Source: Trema orientale
Lineage: Eukaryota > Streptophyta > Magnoliopsida > Rosales > Cannabaceae
Direction: 5' to 3'
Length of the DNA: 64,000 bases
Assembly: GCA_002914845.1 (NCBI GenBank)
Contig: JXTC01000223.1
Location: 95,955-159,954, forward strand
The first letter of the stretch is position 1. Each line of letters opens with the position of its first letter. The position numbers and the translations under genes are program-made. Shown piece by piece: positions 10,482-22,686 of this stretch. A model generated the notes under the pieces. It was not told the DNA's origin. It saw only the letters and a list, made by a program, of their open reading frames with translations, and searched no databases.

Positions 10482-12034
10482 GTGGATAAGATTTCCAGAA
10501 AGAGGAAAGAGACAAGGGAATACAGTACACATAATAGAGTAAGGACATCTATAGAGGCATCACAATATTCAATGAGATTGAATGATAATCAACCTGAGAA
10601 TACCTCTACTGCAAAGAGGTTAGGATCTTTTCCAGTAGTTGGATCGTCTGGAAAGCCAAGAAAATCTCTCTCAGCTGAGGACATGCGAGATCTCTGGCTA
10701 GTAGACTCAGGATCTAGTGTCAATATCTATAACGATTAGAAATGGTTCATTGAACCAAATCAATTAACTGATGCTAGTTGTTATGTGGAAGTCATAGACA
10801 ATCGAAGAGTTCGAATTAAAGGCATGGGCGATGCTTACTTGAAGATCAATGATAGCTCCATGATTGTGAAAGATTGCTACTACGCACCAGAGTTTAATAT
10901 GAATGCTCTCTCGGTATCGAAGATGTATAAAGAAGGTTATCACTTCGTGTTTGACAAGAAGTTGCACGTCTTCTATAACAATCTATTGTACTCTGTGGGA
11001 TAAATGCAAAATAGACTTTATGTCCTTACCCCGAAGCCACAAAGTACATCATCTTCGATTATGAGCATTAGTAAACTCCAAGAGATGATGAAAGACATTA
11101 GGGAGGAGTGCAACACCATCGATTGACACAAGCAACTCGGACACATGCCATGTTCAGAAATTCACAGACTTATGGAGCTGGGTTACTTACATGAAGTAGA
11201 TATCAGCAACGACATAGACTGTGAAGATTACAAGAAGCCTGTAAAGTACAAGCGTCATCTTGCCACTCTTTATGAGAAAGCTGAAGCATGTTTGGAGTGC
11301 ATACACGTACATATCTGTGAACCTATGGATGTAGTTTCTTATAATAAGCATACATGGTTTATCACTTCTTTTGATGAATATTCGGACTTCAGTCAAGTGT
11401 ATCTTCTGAAGAAATATGATGAAGTCCTAGATGCTTTCCATGAGTTCGACGGAAAGGTGCGGATGCAATACGACACCAAGGTCAAGAAGTTCAAGATTGA
11501 AGTTAAACATGGAGATATCGATTCTCTACATAACCTGCTGAGGCCAACACTAGCTGATCTTGCTATTCATAATGAATATGTGACTATCTATGAGCATAGT
11601 CATATGGGAGCTGCTGAGAGGTACAACATCAGACTCAAGCATACCATAGAGCTAATGTACAAAGAGTCGCTGCTGTAAAAAAGATACTGAAATTATGCTT
11701 TAAAAACAACTTCGTACATCCTCAATTTCACTCTATCAGATAAAGTTGCTTCGACACTTTTCAGATGTGGATGGGCTATATAGAGAGCTTAGAGCATCTA
11801 AAGGTATGGGGTTACAAAATATACCTGTACAAGAAAGTGGGAGACGAAGTTGACAAGAATTCAGAAAAATATTTTCTGCTTGGCTATCTAAAGGGATAGA
11901 AGGGCTACCTCCTCTATAGACAATCTATCAATACTACCTTCATCAGTAGAAGTGGAGACTTTTTGGAGGATGAGAGAGAGGTCCGTCAAGAAAATGATGA
12001 AGAGAGAGCCTATGATCTTCATTTTCTTTCTTAG
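10482..12034 (+). pseudogene. Family A protease/integrase-like frame (copy A), no RT
   Basis: The start is GTG at 10482, where copy B has ATG. It is preceded by a TTTTGCAG acceptor-like sequence at 10448-10455. The frame runs with in-frame stops at 10737, 11001 and 11124 to about 11678, then continues to 12034 after a frame change. Order is a basic leader, a protease motif LWLVDSGS, a GAG-pre-integrase-like HKQLGHMPCSEIHRLM, an integrase-like stretch (from about 11300) and a C-terminal domain ending FLEDEREV. It has no CCHC knuckle. The usual copia integrase landmarks, HTD and SDRGGEY, are replaced, and the frame ends directly before the polypurine tract. Both copies show this layout, so it is probably ancestral to the family. 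Confidence 0.7.
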
Positions 12035-12152
12035 TCTTTTGATTTGTTAGTTGGACACTTAATTTTGCTTTTATTGATTTCGGTCATTTGGAACATTTTT
12101 GGGTCTTTTAGTCTGTTAATTTAAGTAACTATTTTTTACACAAGTAGGAGAT

Positions 12153-13957
12153 TGTTGGGATATTTATCCTAAAATGTAGATTTCTAATTTTATCTTTTAA
12201 GTGTAAATAACTTTCTCTTACATGCAATTATGATATTTGTTAGATTAAACTGTCTCTGTTGAATAATTTATTTATCTGAAAAAGATTCCATGACTTTATT
12301 TGTGTATAAAGAAATAAATATGATTAAGTATTAATTATGGGGAGACTTGTTTCTTTATCTAAGTCTGGATGAACTAGTTCATAATCTGTAAATAAAAATA
12401 GAATACTTTATTTACTAAAGATTGTAGTGTTTGTCTATCTCAACGGGAATGATGTGTCTCAAATTATTGAAGTATTTGACTTCTGATAGAAACACTAGTA
12501 TAACATAAATAAGTTATGTGTATTGAACTAGACCAGGTAATATAGAGAATTGAAGTGTCGTAACTCAATTCATATATTACCACAAACCAGCTCTTAGCAT
12601 ATAGATCTTAATCCTTGATGTTTGACTCGACTTGCTTTCATAGGTTATAGCCTTTTTAATTTTTTAAAAGACTAATCTCTATGAAATAAGAGGCGAACTC
12701 TAGCATATTAGAGGTTATAATTTCTAAATTGACGGGAACACCAAATAGTTAAGGACACTATACATTAATGCCACTTTAAGGTCTTTCAAGATTCATGGAA
12801 TAATAAAATCTAAGATCTTAGTATTCGCTTTGTGAATTAGTTGATAATTTTGTCTAAATAGCTATTGAGAACAAAATTATCGACAATATTATTCCTTGAT
12901 AGAAAGATGGTAACTTAAAGATAAATATGTGTTAGAGAGGTATTACTGTAATTTCACCTATCCAACTACAGCATTGTATAGGAGTTCTATATGTGGTATA
13001 GAATATGCTAGATGGATTAGTTAATCAAGGCTAGTTGATTAAATTTTTATAAAAGATATGATATTTAATCTAAGAGTGCAGTATTGGGCCTTTAGTGGAG
13101 TGTCCCCTTTACTAATAGTATTTATATAAATACCATAATAAGAGTTATTATGTATTTATCATACTATTGGAGCTTAGATTGTATGGATCCATTAGGTCCC
13201 TTGTCTAACTCAACAAAACTCATTAATTGGTTGGTAGTATTTGTGAAATTAGTTTCATGAAACTGTATAAAATAATGATTCTACACAGAAGTTGGTACTT
13301 TTATAAATAAATTTCCTGAGTTGGACATATTTATAAAAATAAACCTAAAGCCCAAATTGGAGAACAAGCCCAATCCTAGTTGGACAGAGATTAGCAGTTT
13401 TGGGCCCCATATATATAAGATATATGAGAGAAAAAATTGTACAATAACACATACAGTGTCACACACATAAGGCACAAGAAGAAAGAGAGAGAATTTGGCC
13501 ACTTTAGGCTAAGAGAGAGAGAGAAAAATTTCTTGTAATCTCACAGTCTCATTTCACGTCCCGGTATTCCAAAAGATCAAGAAGGTGTTCTTGATCGTTC
13601 TCTAACGTAGGATTCAACTTGGTACCCACTCACCTCTTCAACCAAGAGCAAGAGTATAGACAAGAAGATTTAGGGTTGGAGATTTGATCACCATTAATAA
13701 GGAGATCAAGGAGGAGCATGCTACAAGAGATAAATCCTAATCTCATCTCTAGGGTTTATATATCTAGATTTGATTTATGTTATACATGATCTTGTATGTG
13801 ATATATGTATGTTCTATGGTTATGAAAACTGTTTTCATGTAAAAATTTTAAAACCTAAATCCACTAATTTTTCTGCTGCGTTCATGATATGATCATGTGT
13901 ATTTCATATTTATATGCATTTATGATTTTTCCTAAGTGTTAGGTCCAAAAACCATCA
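12153..13957 (+). repeat. Family A copy A 3' LTR
   Basis: It begins TGTTGGGATATTTATCC just after the purine tract AAGTAGGAGAT and ends AACCATCA at 13957, followed by Copia-1 sequence. It has the same length as the 5' LTR. Confidence 0.92.
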
Positions 13958-14074
13958 GCTAGATATCCTGACCCGGCCTTTTTAAATCACTTATTGGGTC
14001 TACTTAAGAATAATATGGCCCAATACAATTGCTTAAAATATATGGCCCAACATAGGAAATAAAATTTCCTAACA
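13958..14074 (-). repeat. Copia-1 3' LTR, proximal part
   Basis: It continues the Copia-1 LTR after the inserted family A element. It ends TTTCCTAACA, next to the minus-strand polypurine tract. Confidence 0.92.
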
Positions 14075-14583
14075 ATCTCCCACTTGGATCACATATGAAT
14101 CAAATACAATTGTATTACAAAACTGAAGTATGGCCATGAATATGCTATATTATTCCTGAATATCCCCGAAGTTACAATCTCATCTATCAGACATATTAGC
14201 ATGAAACTACAGCGCTCGTCGTTGCACTTATTTGGATGGTAACTATAACTCTCAATGATCATCGTACTAATACACCCGAATGACACAAATCGAGTATGAA
14301 ATGTGGCATAGAAATTACACGCAATGTGATTTACCATGTCTATATCTAACTGGTCTACCCGAAACTTTATTGAGATCGACCTTAGTCTCTTCCCTTTAGT
14401 GCATTATTGCAAACCCTATGTTAACCATAATGGGAAAGCAAGAAAATATGAAATGCATCATATAATATATTATGAACAGAGTCTACAATGAAAACCATCA
14501 TCAACCAAAATACTGTAGTATACAAAACATAAATAAGTGTCACATAATAAGTATCTAAACCAAATTACAAACTCTCACTAAAA

Positions 14584-17500
14584 CTACACACCATCCAAAA
14601 ATACAACACCTATATAAGCAGTGTGCTCGTAAAAAACTTTAGGTGGTAAACCTTTAGTGAGTGGATCCGCTATCATAGAGTTTGTACCGATATGCTCAAT
14701 TGACACTAAACGACCCTGAACTCTTTCTCTAACAGCTAAGAACTTAATATCAATATGCTTTGACTTTGATGAGCTTCTGTTGCTGTTTGAATATAAAACT
14801 GCCGAGTTATTGTCAGAATAAAGCTTCAATGGCCTTTCAATGCCATTTACAACGTGGAGTCCAGTGACAAAGTTACGTAGCCATATTCCCTGATTAGATG
14901 CCTCATAACAAGTCATGAATTCTACCTCTATAGTTGAAGTAGCTACGAGTATCTGCTTGGTACTCTTCCAGGAAATAGCTCCTTCAGCTAAAAGAAGGAT
15001 ATTGCCCGATGTGGATCTTTTACTGTCTAGATATCCCGCAAAATCAGAGTCGGAGTACCAATGATCTCCAAAATTTCTGATCTCTGATAAGTGAGCATGT
15101 ATTCCTTTGTTCTCTGTAAATACCTTATAATCCTCTTTGCTACCTTTTAATGATCCATTCCAGGGCTACTTATATATCTACCCAACATGCCAAATATGAA
15201 CGCAAGATCCGGATTCGTATATACCTGAGTATACATCAGAGTGAAGCATAAGGAAATTGTTGGATGACTTCTTTATTAACGTTATTCTTCGGGCTTTGAC
15301 TGAGGCTAAATTTATCTCCCTTAGACACCAGAGTGTCTGTTGGTGTGCACTTATCCATACCAAACCTACTGAGTACCCTCTCGATATAGCTCTTTTGTGA
15401 CAACCCAAGGATACCCTGAGAGCGAACTCGATGTATCTGTATTCTTCGTAAGAAATCTCTTGGTGTTGTACAATAAGCCTATATCACTGCTTGCCAGTAG
15501 TATGTCATCAATATAAAGGACTAGAAAGATAAACTTACTCCCACTGAACTTATTGTATACACAATCATCAACATGATTCACCTCAAAACTAAATAAAAGA
15601 ATTACCTTATGAAATTTATGATACCATTGGCGGGAAGCCTACTTGAGATAATAGTGAACTTCTTGAGTTTATAGACCATAGACTTTGGATCTCTCGATAT
15701 AAAGTTTTCTGGTTACACCATATAAATTGTCTCATCAATGTCACTATTGAGAAATGTTGTTTTAACATTCATCTGATGAAGCTCAAGGTCATAATGAGCT
15801 ACAAGTGCCATAATAACTCTAAAGGAGTACTTCGAAGAAACTGGAGAAAAGGTCTCTTTAAAGTCAATGCCTTCCTTTTGAGTGAAGCCTTTAGTGACAA
15901 GATGTGCCCTATATCTCTCAACATTGTCTTTCGAATCCTGTTTGGTCTTAAATATTCATTTACAACTAATGGGCTGTGAACCTTCAGGCAATTTGACGAG
16001 ATCCCAAACGCCATTATCTCTCATAGACTTCATCTACTCATTCATGATATCGATCTACTTTTGATGATTGGAACATTGTTTGACTTGTGTAAAGTTGATT
16101 GGATCATCTTCCATTATCCCAATATCAAACTCATATTCCTGGAAATATACGATATAATCATCTGGAATCGCACTTCTCCTTTCTCTAGTGGACCTCCTTA
16201 AAGGCACTAATCCTTGAGATTGTTGAGTTTGCTTTATAGGAGCATTTGCCTCAACTGGGACAGGAACCTCCTGAACATTGTCTTGGACTGGTGCGATTAC
16301 ATCTTGAACAATGATATTATCAGGAATAGGATTCTGAGTGTCCTGACCATTGTCAATAGCAACCATAGGAAGAAAAATGAATTCCTCTTCAAAAACAATG
16401 TCCGTAACCTTATTTTCCCTCTTAAACTCAATATTCTCAAGAAATTTGGCATTTTTCATCTCAAAGAAAGACTTTACTGTGAGATCATAAAATTTATAGC
16501 CTCTGGATCTTTTAAAATACCCTACAAAGTAGCAGCTTACGGTTCTAGAATCTAGTTTCTTTTCATTAGGCCAGTAAGGCCTTGCTTCAACTGGACAACT
16601 CCATATGTGTAAATGACTTATACTGGGCTTCTGCCCAGTCTAGAGTTCATAAGGAGTTTTTGTTACTGCTTTACTCGGTACTCTGTTAAGGATATATGCT
16701 GCAGTTTTGAGTGCATCTCCTTATAGTAATTCTAGTAAGGTAGAATGACTAATTTTACTCCTTACGATATCCTTTAGTGTCCTATTGAGTTATTTAGCAA
16801 TACCATTGATGCTAGGTTTCCCAGGCATAATGTATTGTGGGATGATGCTGCACTCTTCCAAAAACTTAGCAAAAGGTCCTGGACGTTGCTCATTTGATCC
16901 GTCATACCGACCGTAGTATTTACTACCATGATCAGATTTGATAGCCTTAATTTTCTTATCAAGCTGATTTCAACCTTAACTTTATAAGCCTTAAATATGT
17001 CCAGTGATTGTGACTTCACATAATTAAGTATATGTACTCATAGTGAGATTAATTGTCTATAAACATGATAAAGTACTGTTGTCCATTCCAAGAAGCCGTA
17101 GGAAATGGACCATAGATATCCGTATGTATCAGTTCTAAGATACCAGAGCTCCTATTGACACCTAACTTACTAACGTTTGTCTGTTTCTCCTTTATGCACT
17201 CAACGTAGACTTAAAAGTCTGCCAAATCAAGGGGACCAAGGATCCTATCAGACATAAGACGTTCAATTCTTTATTTAGAAATGTGTTCTAAGCATATGTA
17301 CCACAACATCAATGAGTCCTCATTAGTTAATTTTCGTTTTGTACCTCTTGAATTAACATGTAAAGTTTCATTAACAGAGGGTTGGAAATTTAACATATAA
17401 AGATTGTCAATAAGAACACCAGTATTAACAATATTCGAATCACACATAAGACTAAATAAATTATTTCCAAAAGAACAAGAATAACCAAATTTGTCCAATA

Positions 17501-17862
17501 CAGAAACTAAAACCAAATTCCGTCTTAAAGATGGTACCACAAAAGTCTCATACAAATCGAAATATTTTTCAAAATTTAAAGTTAATCTAAAGTCCCAATA
17601 GCCTCCATTGAAGCTGTTTGGCTGTCGCCCATGTAGATGACTCTTTCATCATTACTTGGCTTTCGGCTCTATAGGCAATCCTGCATGGAAACACTTACAT
17701 GAGTAGTAGTACCAGAATCTATCACCAAGTGTCCTTAGGTATAGATGTTATATTAACTTCAGAACAAACATAAATGAGAAGCTTACCGTTCTTAATATGC
17801 TAAGCTTTATACTTAGCACATTCCTTCTTCAGGTGTCCACCCTTTCCATAAAAGAAGCAACT
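14584..17862 (-). pseudogene. Copia-1 pol (protease, integrase, RT, RNase H), degenerate
   Basis: Reading leftwards, a protease remnant with an IDSGTTTHV-type motif lies near 17730-17700. GAG-pre-integrase follows at 17555-17271 (ending near LWYICLEHISK), then integrase between about 17200 and 16500. A linker with the plant copia signature RRSTRERRSAIPDDYIVY is at 16459-16055. RT carries the YIDD motif near 15515-15504, inside LVLYIDDILLAS. RNase H is at 14916-14584 with LYSDNNSAV and SKSKHIDIK. Numerous stops and frame changes separate these islands, so no functional polyprotein can be made. Domain order identifies it as Ty1/copia. Confidence 0.88.
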
Positions 17863-18601
17863 TTACTCATTTTGCTTCTTCTGTGCCTTAGTAGGTGGAG
17901 CCACTGCAGCTTCTTTACCATTATTTATTTTTCTCTTCTTTGCCTTAGAGATAATGGTCAAGTTAGCACTTTTAGGTCTTTCGGCTTTGATTTTCTCTTC
18001 CTCTTGAATACAAATGACTATTAACTCATTAATATTCCATTTGTCCTTCTGGGCATTGTATATAGTCTGTAGGTTATAAAACCAAGGCCACAAGTAAATC
18101 CTTATTAATTTCTAACTTGAGTTCCTTAAGCTTGCCAACCAAATGAGACATCTGCATGATGTACTCCCTTATATTTCCTTTGCTGCTATACTTCATTGAG
18201 ATGAGTTTTCCTAAGGTAGTAATCATCTCATCTTTTTTATTCTTGAGATATAATTTCTTAAGAGCAGTAATGAAAGTCTTAGTATTTTCCTCTTTTGGCA
18301 AAAAACCCCGCATGATTTTCGGAATAGAGTATTTCATAATCATGACACTCATACGATTAGACTTTTTCCATAGCTCAAAGTTCCTTTTATCCTCAGTGGA
18401 ACTTTCTTTTGTAAGAGTAGTGGGTTGGTCTTTTCTGAGTGCCAGGTCAAGATCCATACAACCCAGTATAATCATGACATTCTCTTTCCAGGCCTTAAAG
18501 TTTATGCCCGTAAGCACAAGAATGGTATTTAAATTGGCAAAAATATTAGCAATAGATCCTGAACAGAGAACAAAATAATACCATAAATTAAACATGCTCA
18601 C
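17863..18601 (-). pseudogene. Copia-1 gag, degenerate
   Basis: The segment 18601-18074 encodes 175 residues typical of the UBN2-type copia gag: LTGINFKAWKENVMIILGCM near residues 30-50, then WKKSNRMSVMIMKYSI, a KLISMKYSSKGNIREYIMQM stretch and KLKELKLEI. It continues in another frame through 18093-17863, ending in a Lys-rich linker before a knuckle-like CFFYGKGGHLKKEC at about 17865-17825, interrupted at its start. Gag would form the virus-like particle and bind RNA. The frame break makes it non-functional. Confidence 0.85.
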
Positions 18602-18711
18602 AACTTAAATGTCATATATAGGCATATAATTAATTACAAAATATACATATATGACATATATAAAATAATCACATTAAAGTGGGCTACCATCACAAGATAC
18701 CTAGCGCAACA

Positions 18712-18920
18712 TTAATAGACCTTCCTTTGGGCCGACGTATTAACTTGCAAGTAGTACTCTCAGGTGTAATAATTAAATACTGATAGTACTACCAAACAAT
18801 AAACCTTCCTTTGAGCCGATTTATTGTCCACACTGAAACCAAACAACCGTCACATACTCATTATCACAGTTGTGTTTGTTGTCGTGCTAAATAACTACCT
18901 TCCTTTGAGCCGATAGTTAT
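18712..18920 (-). other. Three constant-loop, variable-stem hairpins in the Copia-1 leader
   Basis: On the plus strand the 16-nt loop CCTTCCTTTGRGCCGA occurs three times, each enclosed by a different perfectly complementary stem. Hairpin 1 has TTAATA (18712-18717) with TATTAA (18738-18743). Hairpin 2 has ACAATAAA (18796-18803) with TTTATTGT (18820-18827). Hairpin 3 has ATAACTA (18891-18897) with TAGTTAT (18914-18920). Hairpins 2 and 3 have loops of exactly 16 nt; hairpin 1 has two extra unpaired bases on each side. They lie between the primer-binding site and gag of Copia-1, so the transcribed loop reads TCGGCTCAAAGGAAGG. Palindromic TCGGTCGATCGAAA motifs near 19140-19260 lie further upstream in the same leader. 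Confidence 0.7.
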
Positions 18921-19786
18921 CCGCATTAACAATAAATCCACAACATCTTTATACATTAGATTAAACGAAACTACAAAACAGAGGTTACTTTGGCAACATG
19001 TTGCTTTATCGTATTTAATCTAATATACAAGACAAATGATGCAAAGAAAATTAACTAAAATGCCCGAAAATCGATTAAAAATAGTCGAAGACTTAAATTT
19101 TTCATTGCTGCAAGAATCACTCTACCGGTTGGCAGAAATGGTCGATCGATTCGGGCCTTTCAGTTGATCGAAAACCACAGAGACCAAATTGTGATTTTCG
19201 GCAACTTTCGGTCGATCGAAAAGCCACTTTCGGTCGACTGAATCTGACAGTGACTAAATTATCAAATTCGATCTTATTGAAATTGGCTCGTCACTTTATC
19301 AACCCTAGAACTAAATAGAGTTTTCAACGGACAAAGTGTGGGTCATTTTAGTCCTTAATAGATCGAAAATAGGTTGAAACTCTATAATTTAAGTAAAAAA
19401 TAACCGAACTATGCCCCAAAATTGACACAAAAATCAAAATTTTGCCACAAATCATCCTGTTGGAATAATGTTTTCGGTAGACCGAAAACTAGAATCAGTC
19501 TGCCGAAAACATTGTTCAAGTACGAATCTGAAAAATTCCAGATTTGCTTAAATAGCTTCAAAAATAAAAAATAAACACAAAAATGATATTTTTTGGCCCC
19601 AAATCCAAAATTTGAACGACCCATAAGCCAAAATCTAACCCTCATAGCATCAAATACTCAATAAATCATGTAAAATTACATATCATGCATGTATAATCTA
19701 AACCCTAGAAATCTAAATAGGCATAGATTATAAAAACTACAGACATGCTAATAAATTTTAATATGAAATCCCTCTCTAATACCACT

Positions 19787-20274
19787 TGTTGGGATGAATA
19801 TGGGATTGCAAATAACCAAACACAAACCCTAGACCATTCATGCAAAACTGATAGGTAAGGATTCATTAAGTATACCTGAGTCCATGATAGACAGTTATAA
19901 TCTGGATGATGAACCGAAGGCAGAAGCATTAGAAATTGATTTTGATTGCCTGAGGGTTTGGCCTTCCACACAACCTAATCACTAAAATACTCAGATGGAA
20001 CTTTTTGTAACTGATGGCAGGTCACAGAGAGAATGAGCGTATGTGAAAAGGCAGTGGGGACTATAACCCTAATATTCTCTTTAAATAGTACCCTGTTAGG
20101 TATCAATCACATCCAACTAAGTGACTAATATGATATTTATATTGATATCCATACCCAGTTGGATATTCTGACCCAACCTTATTAAATCACTTATTGAGTC
20201 TGTTTAAGAATAATATAGCCCAATACAATTATTTAAAACATATGACCCAACATAAGAAATAGAATTTCCTAACA
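19787..20274 (-). repeat. Copia-1 5' LTR (intact length, 488 bp)
   Basis: It has TG...CA ends: it starts TGTTGGGATGAATATGG and ends TTTCCTAACA on the plus strand. It is used here as the reference for the split 3' LTR. Confidence 0.93.
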
Positions 20275-20736
20275 TAAATCTCCATTTTCTTTTTGATACC
20301 GATTTTATGTTTATATTATATAAATGAAAATCTTATAGGAACACTGGAGTTGGAAGTTGTAAAGCCATTGCTGTGTTCTTCTTTCCAAGGATTTGCACTT
20401 TTTTTAAAAAAAAAAAATAGGAAGTAATAATATATGTGGGACCCACTATAAAAGAAAGTCCACTTAAGCTCGTGTTAAAATTTCAATCGGGATGGTTAGC
20501 GTTTTTCATTGTTTTAGCATTGCCTGCAAACGTGGCACTCTATTAAAAATGAAAATACCAAAACGCCTCCTATATTGACTGGCCACTTATTTGAAAAAAA
20601 AAAAAAGTACCACATCAGCAATAATAGAGCAGAAAAATTATCACCAAATCTATTTTTATTTCTGGCCGACCTACAGGTACGTAAAAGCTTTTACTTGAAC
20701 ACATACCTATAAATAAAAGGGTTTCTTACACTTATA
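20275..20736. other. Non-coding flank of Copia-1
   Basis: No gene is seen. It holds the right-hand partner of the possible inverted repeat described at 3320-3350 and an A-rich run at about 20404-20418. Confidence 0.4.
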
Positions 20737-21100
20737 CCGATAAAAAATGAAAAGAATTACAAAAATACGGAAGGCACAGTTTTTTTCCAGTTTTCGTACA
20801 GTTTTAATTAAGAAAATATCACTTTTTAAAAAATATTTAGAAAATTATCACTTTTAAAATAGTTACTGGTTACCAATTTCTGGAAACTGGTTACTAAAAA
20901 CTGGTTACCAATTATATATCAGTTATAAAAGTTTCTGAAAACTGGTTACTAGAAACTAGTTACTATTTTAAAAAATGGTATTTTATAAATATTTTTTAAA
21001 AAGTGGTATTTTTCTAATAAAAACTATACCGCACCGTGAAAAATGCAAAAGCACCGTATTTTTCCAATTCTTTTCAAAAATACCGTATTTTTTCTAATTT
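20737..21100. mobile_element. Foldback (long inverted repeat) element
   Basis: The left arm (GAAAAGAATTACAAAAATAC near 20748, then AGTTTTAATTAAGAAAATATC, TTTTTAAAAAATATTTA, AAAATAGTTACTGG) is mirrored by the right arm up to about 21080, where the complement reads GAAAAGAATTGGAAAAATAC. The centre is near 20912. The arms differ at many positions, so it is old. There is no coding capacity. The element type is uncertain because I could not identify a clean target duplication. Confidence 0.55.
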
Positions 21101-22310
21101 TTCCTAAATAAAATACTTATAAATAGCTTTTGGGAAATAGTTTTATAATACGTCTCTTTACTAAATATGTGTGAGGTAAAATTGTTCAAGTAAAAATACC
21201 ATTTTCTTGTACTAGAGAGGAAATCGTACATTGTATCACCAACAAAATACTCTTTTGTTGAGAATGGACAAAAAAAAGTCTTTTCGAATGTCTTTAAGGT
21301 ATAAAGTTACTTGAAGAGTACCTTTAAAGATATTCGTCAAACATATGAAAACTGTTTCTATGAATGATATAAAATTTCTTGGTATGAAATCTCATCATTT
21401 TAAATTGTAAATTGTGATTTATTACATTGTATTTGACTAGTAGTTTAAGATTTAGTGGATATGTAAATTTAGTTGATTAAGAGGATGTAAGACAAATTGG
21501 TGAAGTTTTGGTTGATATTGATTTCTTTAGAAGTTGGAAAAAATGTGATTTTTTTAACATTTGGGCTTTTATGAAATATTTTGTGGATTTATGATTATCT
21601 GAGGTAGTTAGGAAAAAGATTAATATGGTTTAGACTATGGTTATGCCGTCGGTATTTTTGTTTATATTTATGTTTTATTGATTGGCTGTGTTATGGAAAA
21701 TAAATTAGTTATACATTTTTGAAATTTTTAATATTTGATCACTTTTAGTTTCTAAAATTAGTGTTTTTTTTCAAATTTTTATCTCAAAAAAAAATATATA
21801 TATATATGGGGCGGGAGAATTTGAACCTTAAACATTCACACTAAAAGTAAGGTGTTGGTGTTGTTACCAATCATGCTATATTTGTGACTATTGTTTTTAA
21901 AATTACCTATGATTTCAGATTATCTTTGGTTTTCATTTACAAATTGAGATGGACAATAAAAAATTTTTGTATAAAAAACTAATTAGTCAATAGTTAATAT
22001 ATAAAATAATTATCAGGTAATTATAAGAATTATTTCGTTCTTACATAATTAAGTATAATTTTTAATTATTAAAATCAATTTCAGATAAAAATTTAATTAA
22101 TTAGTTAATATAGATACTTTAGGATTTATTATGACAACTTAAGTACTAATTAATTATGCCAACAAAGTCCAGAATCAACTTTACTTATCGATTATCATGT
22201 TGAAAATAAGACGACATGTAAAATCCAAAACTTTTGCAAGGGTATAATGGAAATAACGAAATTTGATATTAAAATTATTAAGCAATTGATTTAATTTGAA
22301 TTGTGGGAAT
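21101..22310. other. AT-rich stretch with no recognisable feature
   Basis: Only short A/T runs and a small (TA)n tract near 21794-21806 are visible. I find no plausible gene or mobile-element end. Confidence 0.5.
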
Positions 22311-22508
22311 TGTCACGCCAAGGACATTAGTAAACACGGAGGAGTTTACTTCAGACAAACCTTGAGAGCCAAGAACCTATTGGAAAATCTAGAAAGATGA
22401 AACCTAGTGTTGAGCTGCCATTTGTCAAAATAACCCCAAAATCCCTCAAGTCCCTAGCTTCTCTTCCTCTCCTAGTGACTTCTTCTCTCTCTCTCTCTCA
22501 CATACACA

Positions 22509-22624
22509 CACTCTTTGCCCTTTGCCCAAAGCCAACTACTGTTGTCACTGGCCTTAAGAGCACCCTTTCACACTCTTTGCCCTCTGCTCAAAGGCAACCA
22601 CCGTCGTCGCTGGCCTCAAGAGCA
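22509..22624. repeat. Diverged 62-bp tandem duplication
   Basis: CACTCTTTGCCC-type units start at 22509 and 22571 and share about 54 bp, with several differences. The segment 22397-22686 could be read as a short Ser/Pro-rich peptide, but that frame runs on into the adjacent LTR. It is more likely an old LTR or untranslated fragment. Confidence 0.6.
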
Positions 22625-22686
22625 TTGGTTTGCCTTGACCGACACCCTCCAGAACCCAAAATCTCGAGACCCATTGCCTACAACGC

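Larger units (their letters stand above)
4258..13957 (+). mobile_element. Family A LTR element, copy A (complete, apparently non-autonomous)
   Basis: Two LTRs of 1805 bp each (4258-6062 and 12153-13957) bound an internal region starting with a TGGTATCAGAGC primer-binding site and ending with a purine tract (AAGTAGGAGAT) next to the 3' LTR. The internal region holds a GC-rich block, an AT-rich desert, a hairpin-bearing non-coding tract and one protease/integrase-like frame. No reverse transcriptase or RNase H region is visible. It is inserted in the Copia-1 3' LTR. The flanks GTTAA and GCTAG look like a target duplication altered by two transitions. Confidence 0.9.
3886..20274 (-). mobile_element. 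Copia-1, LTR retrotransposon with nested insertion
   Basis: The element reads on the minus strand. Its 5' LTR is 19787-20274 (488 bp). Its 3' LTR is split into 3886-4257 and 13958-14074 (489 bp together) by the family A element. The flanks TAAAC (3881-3885) and TAAAT (20275-20279) are a 5-bp target duplication with one change. A primer-binding site resembling TGGTATCAGAGC lies inside the 5' LTR (complement of about 19773-19784). A polypurine tract (CCAAGTGGGAGAT on the minus strand) abuts the 3' LTR at 14075-14087. Internal order is leader, gag, protease, integrase, RT, RNase H, which is the Ty1/copia order. The coding region is broken by many stops. Confidence 0.93.
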
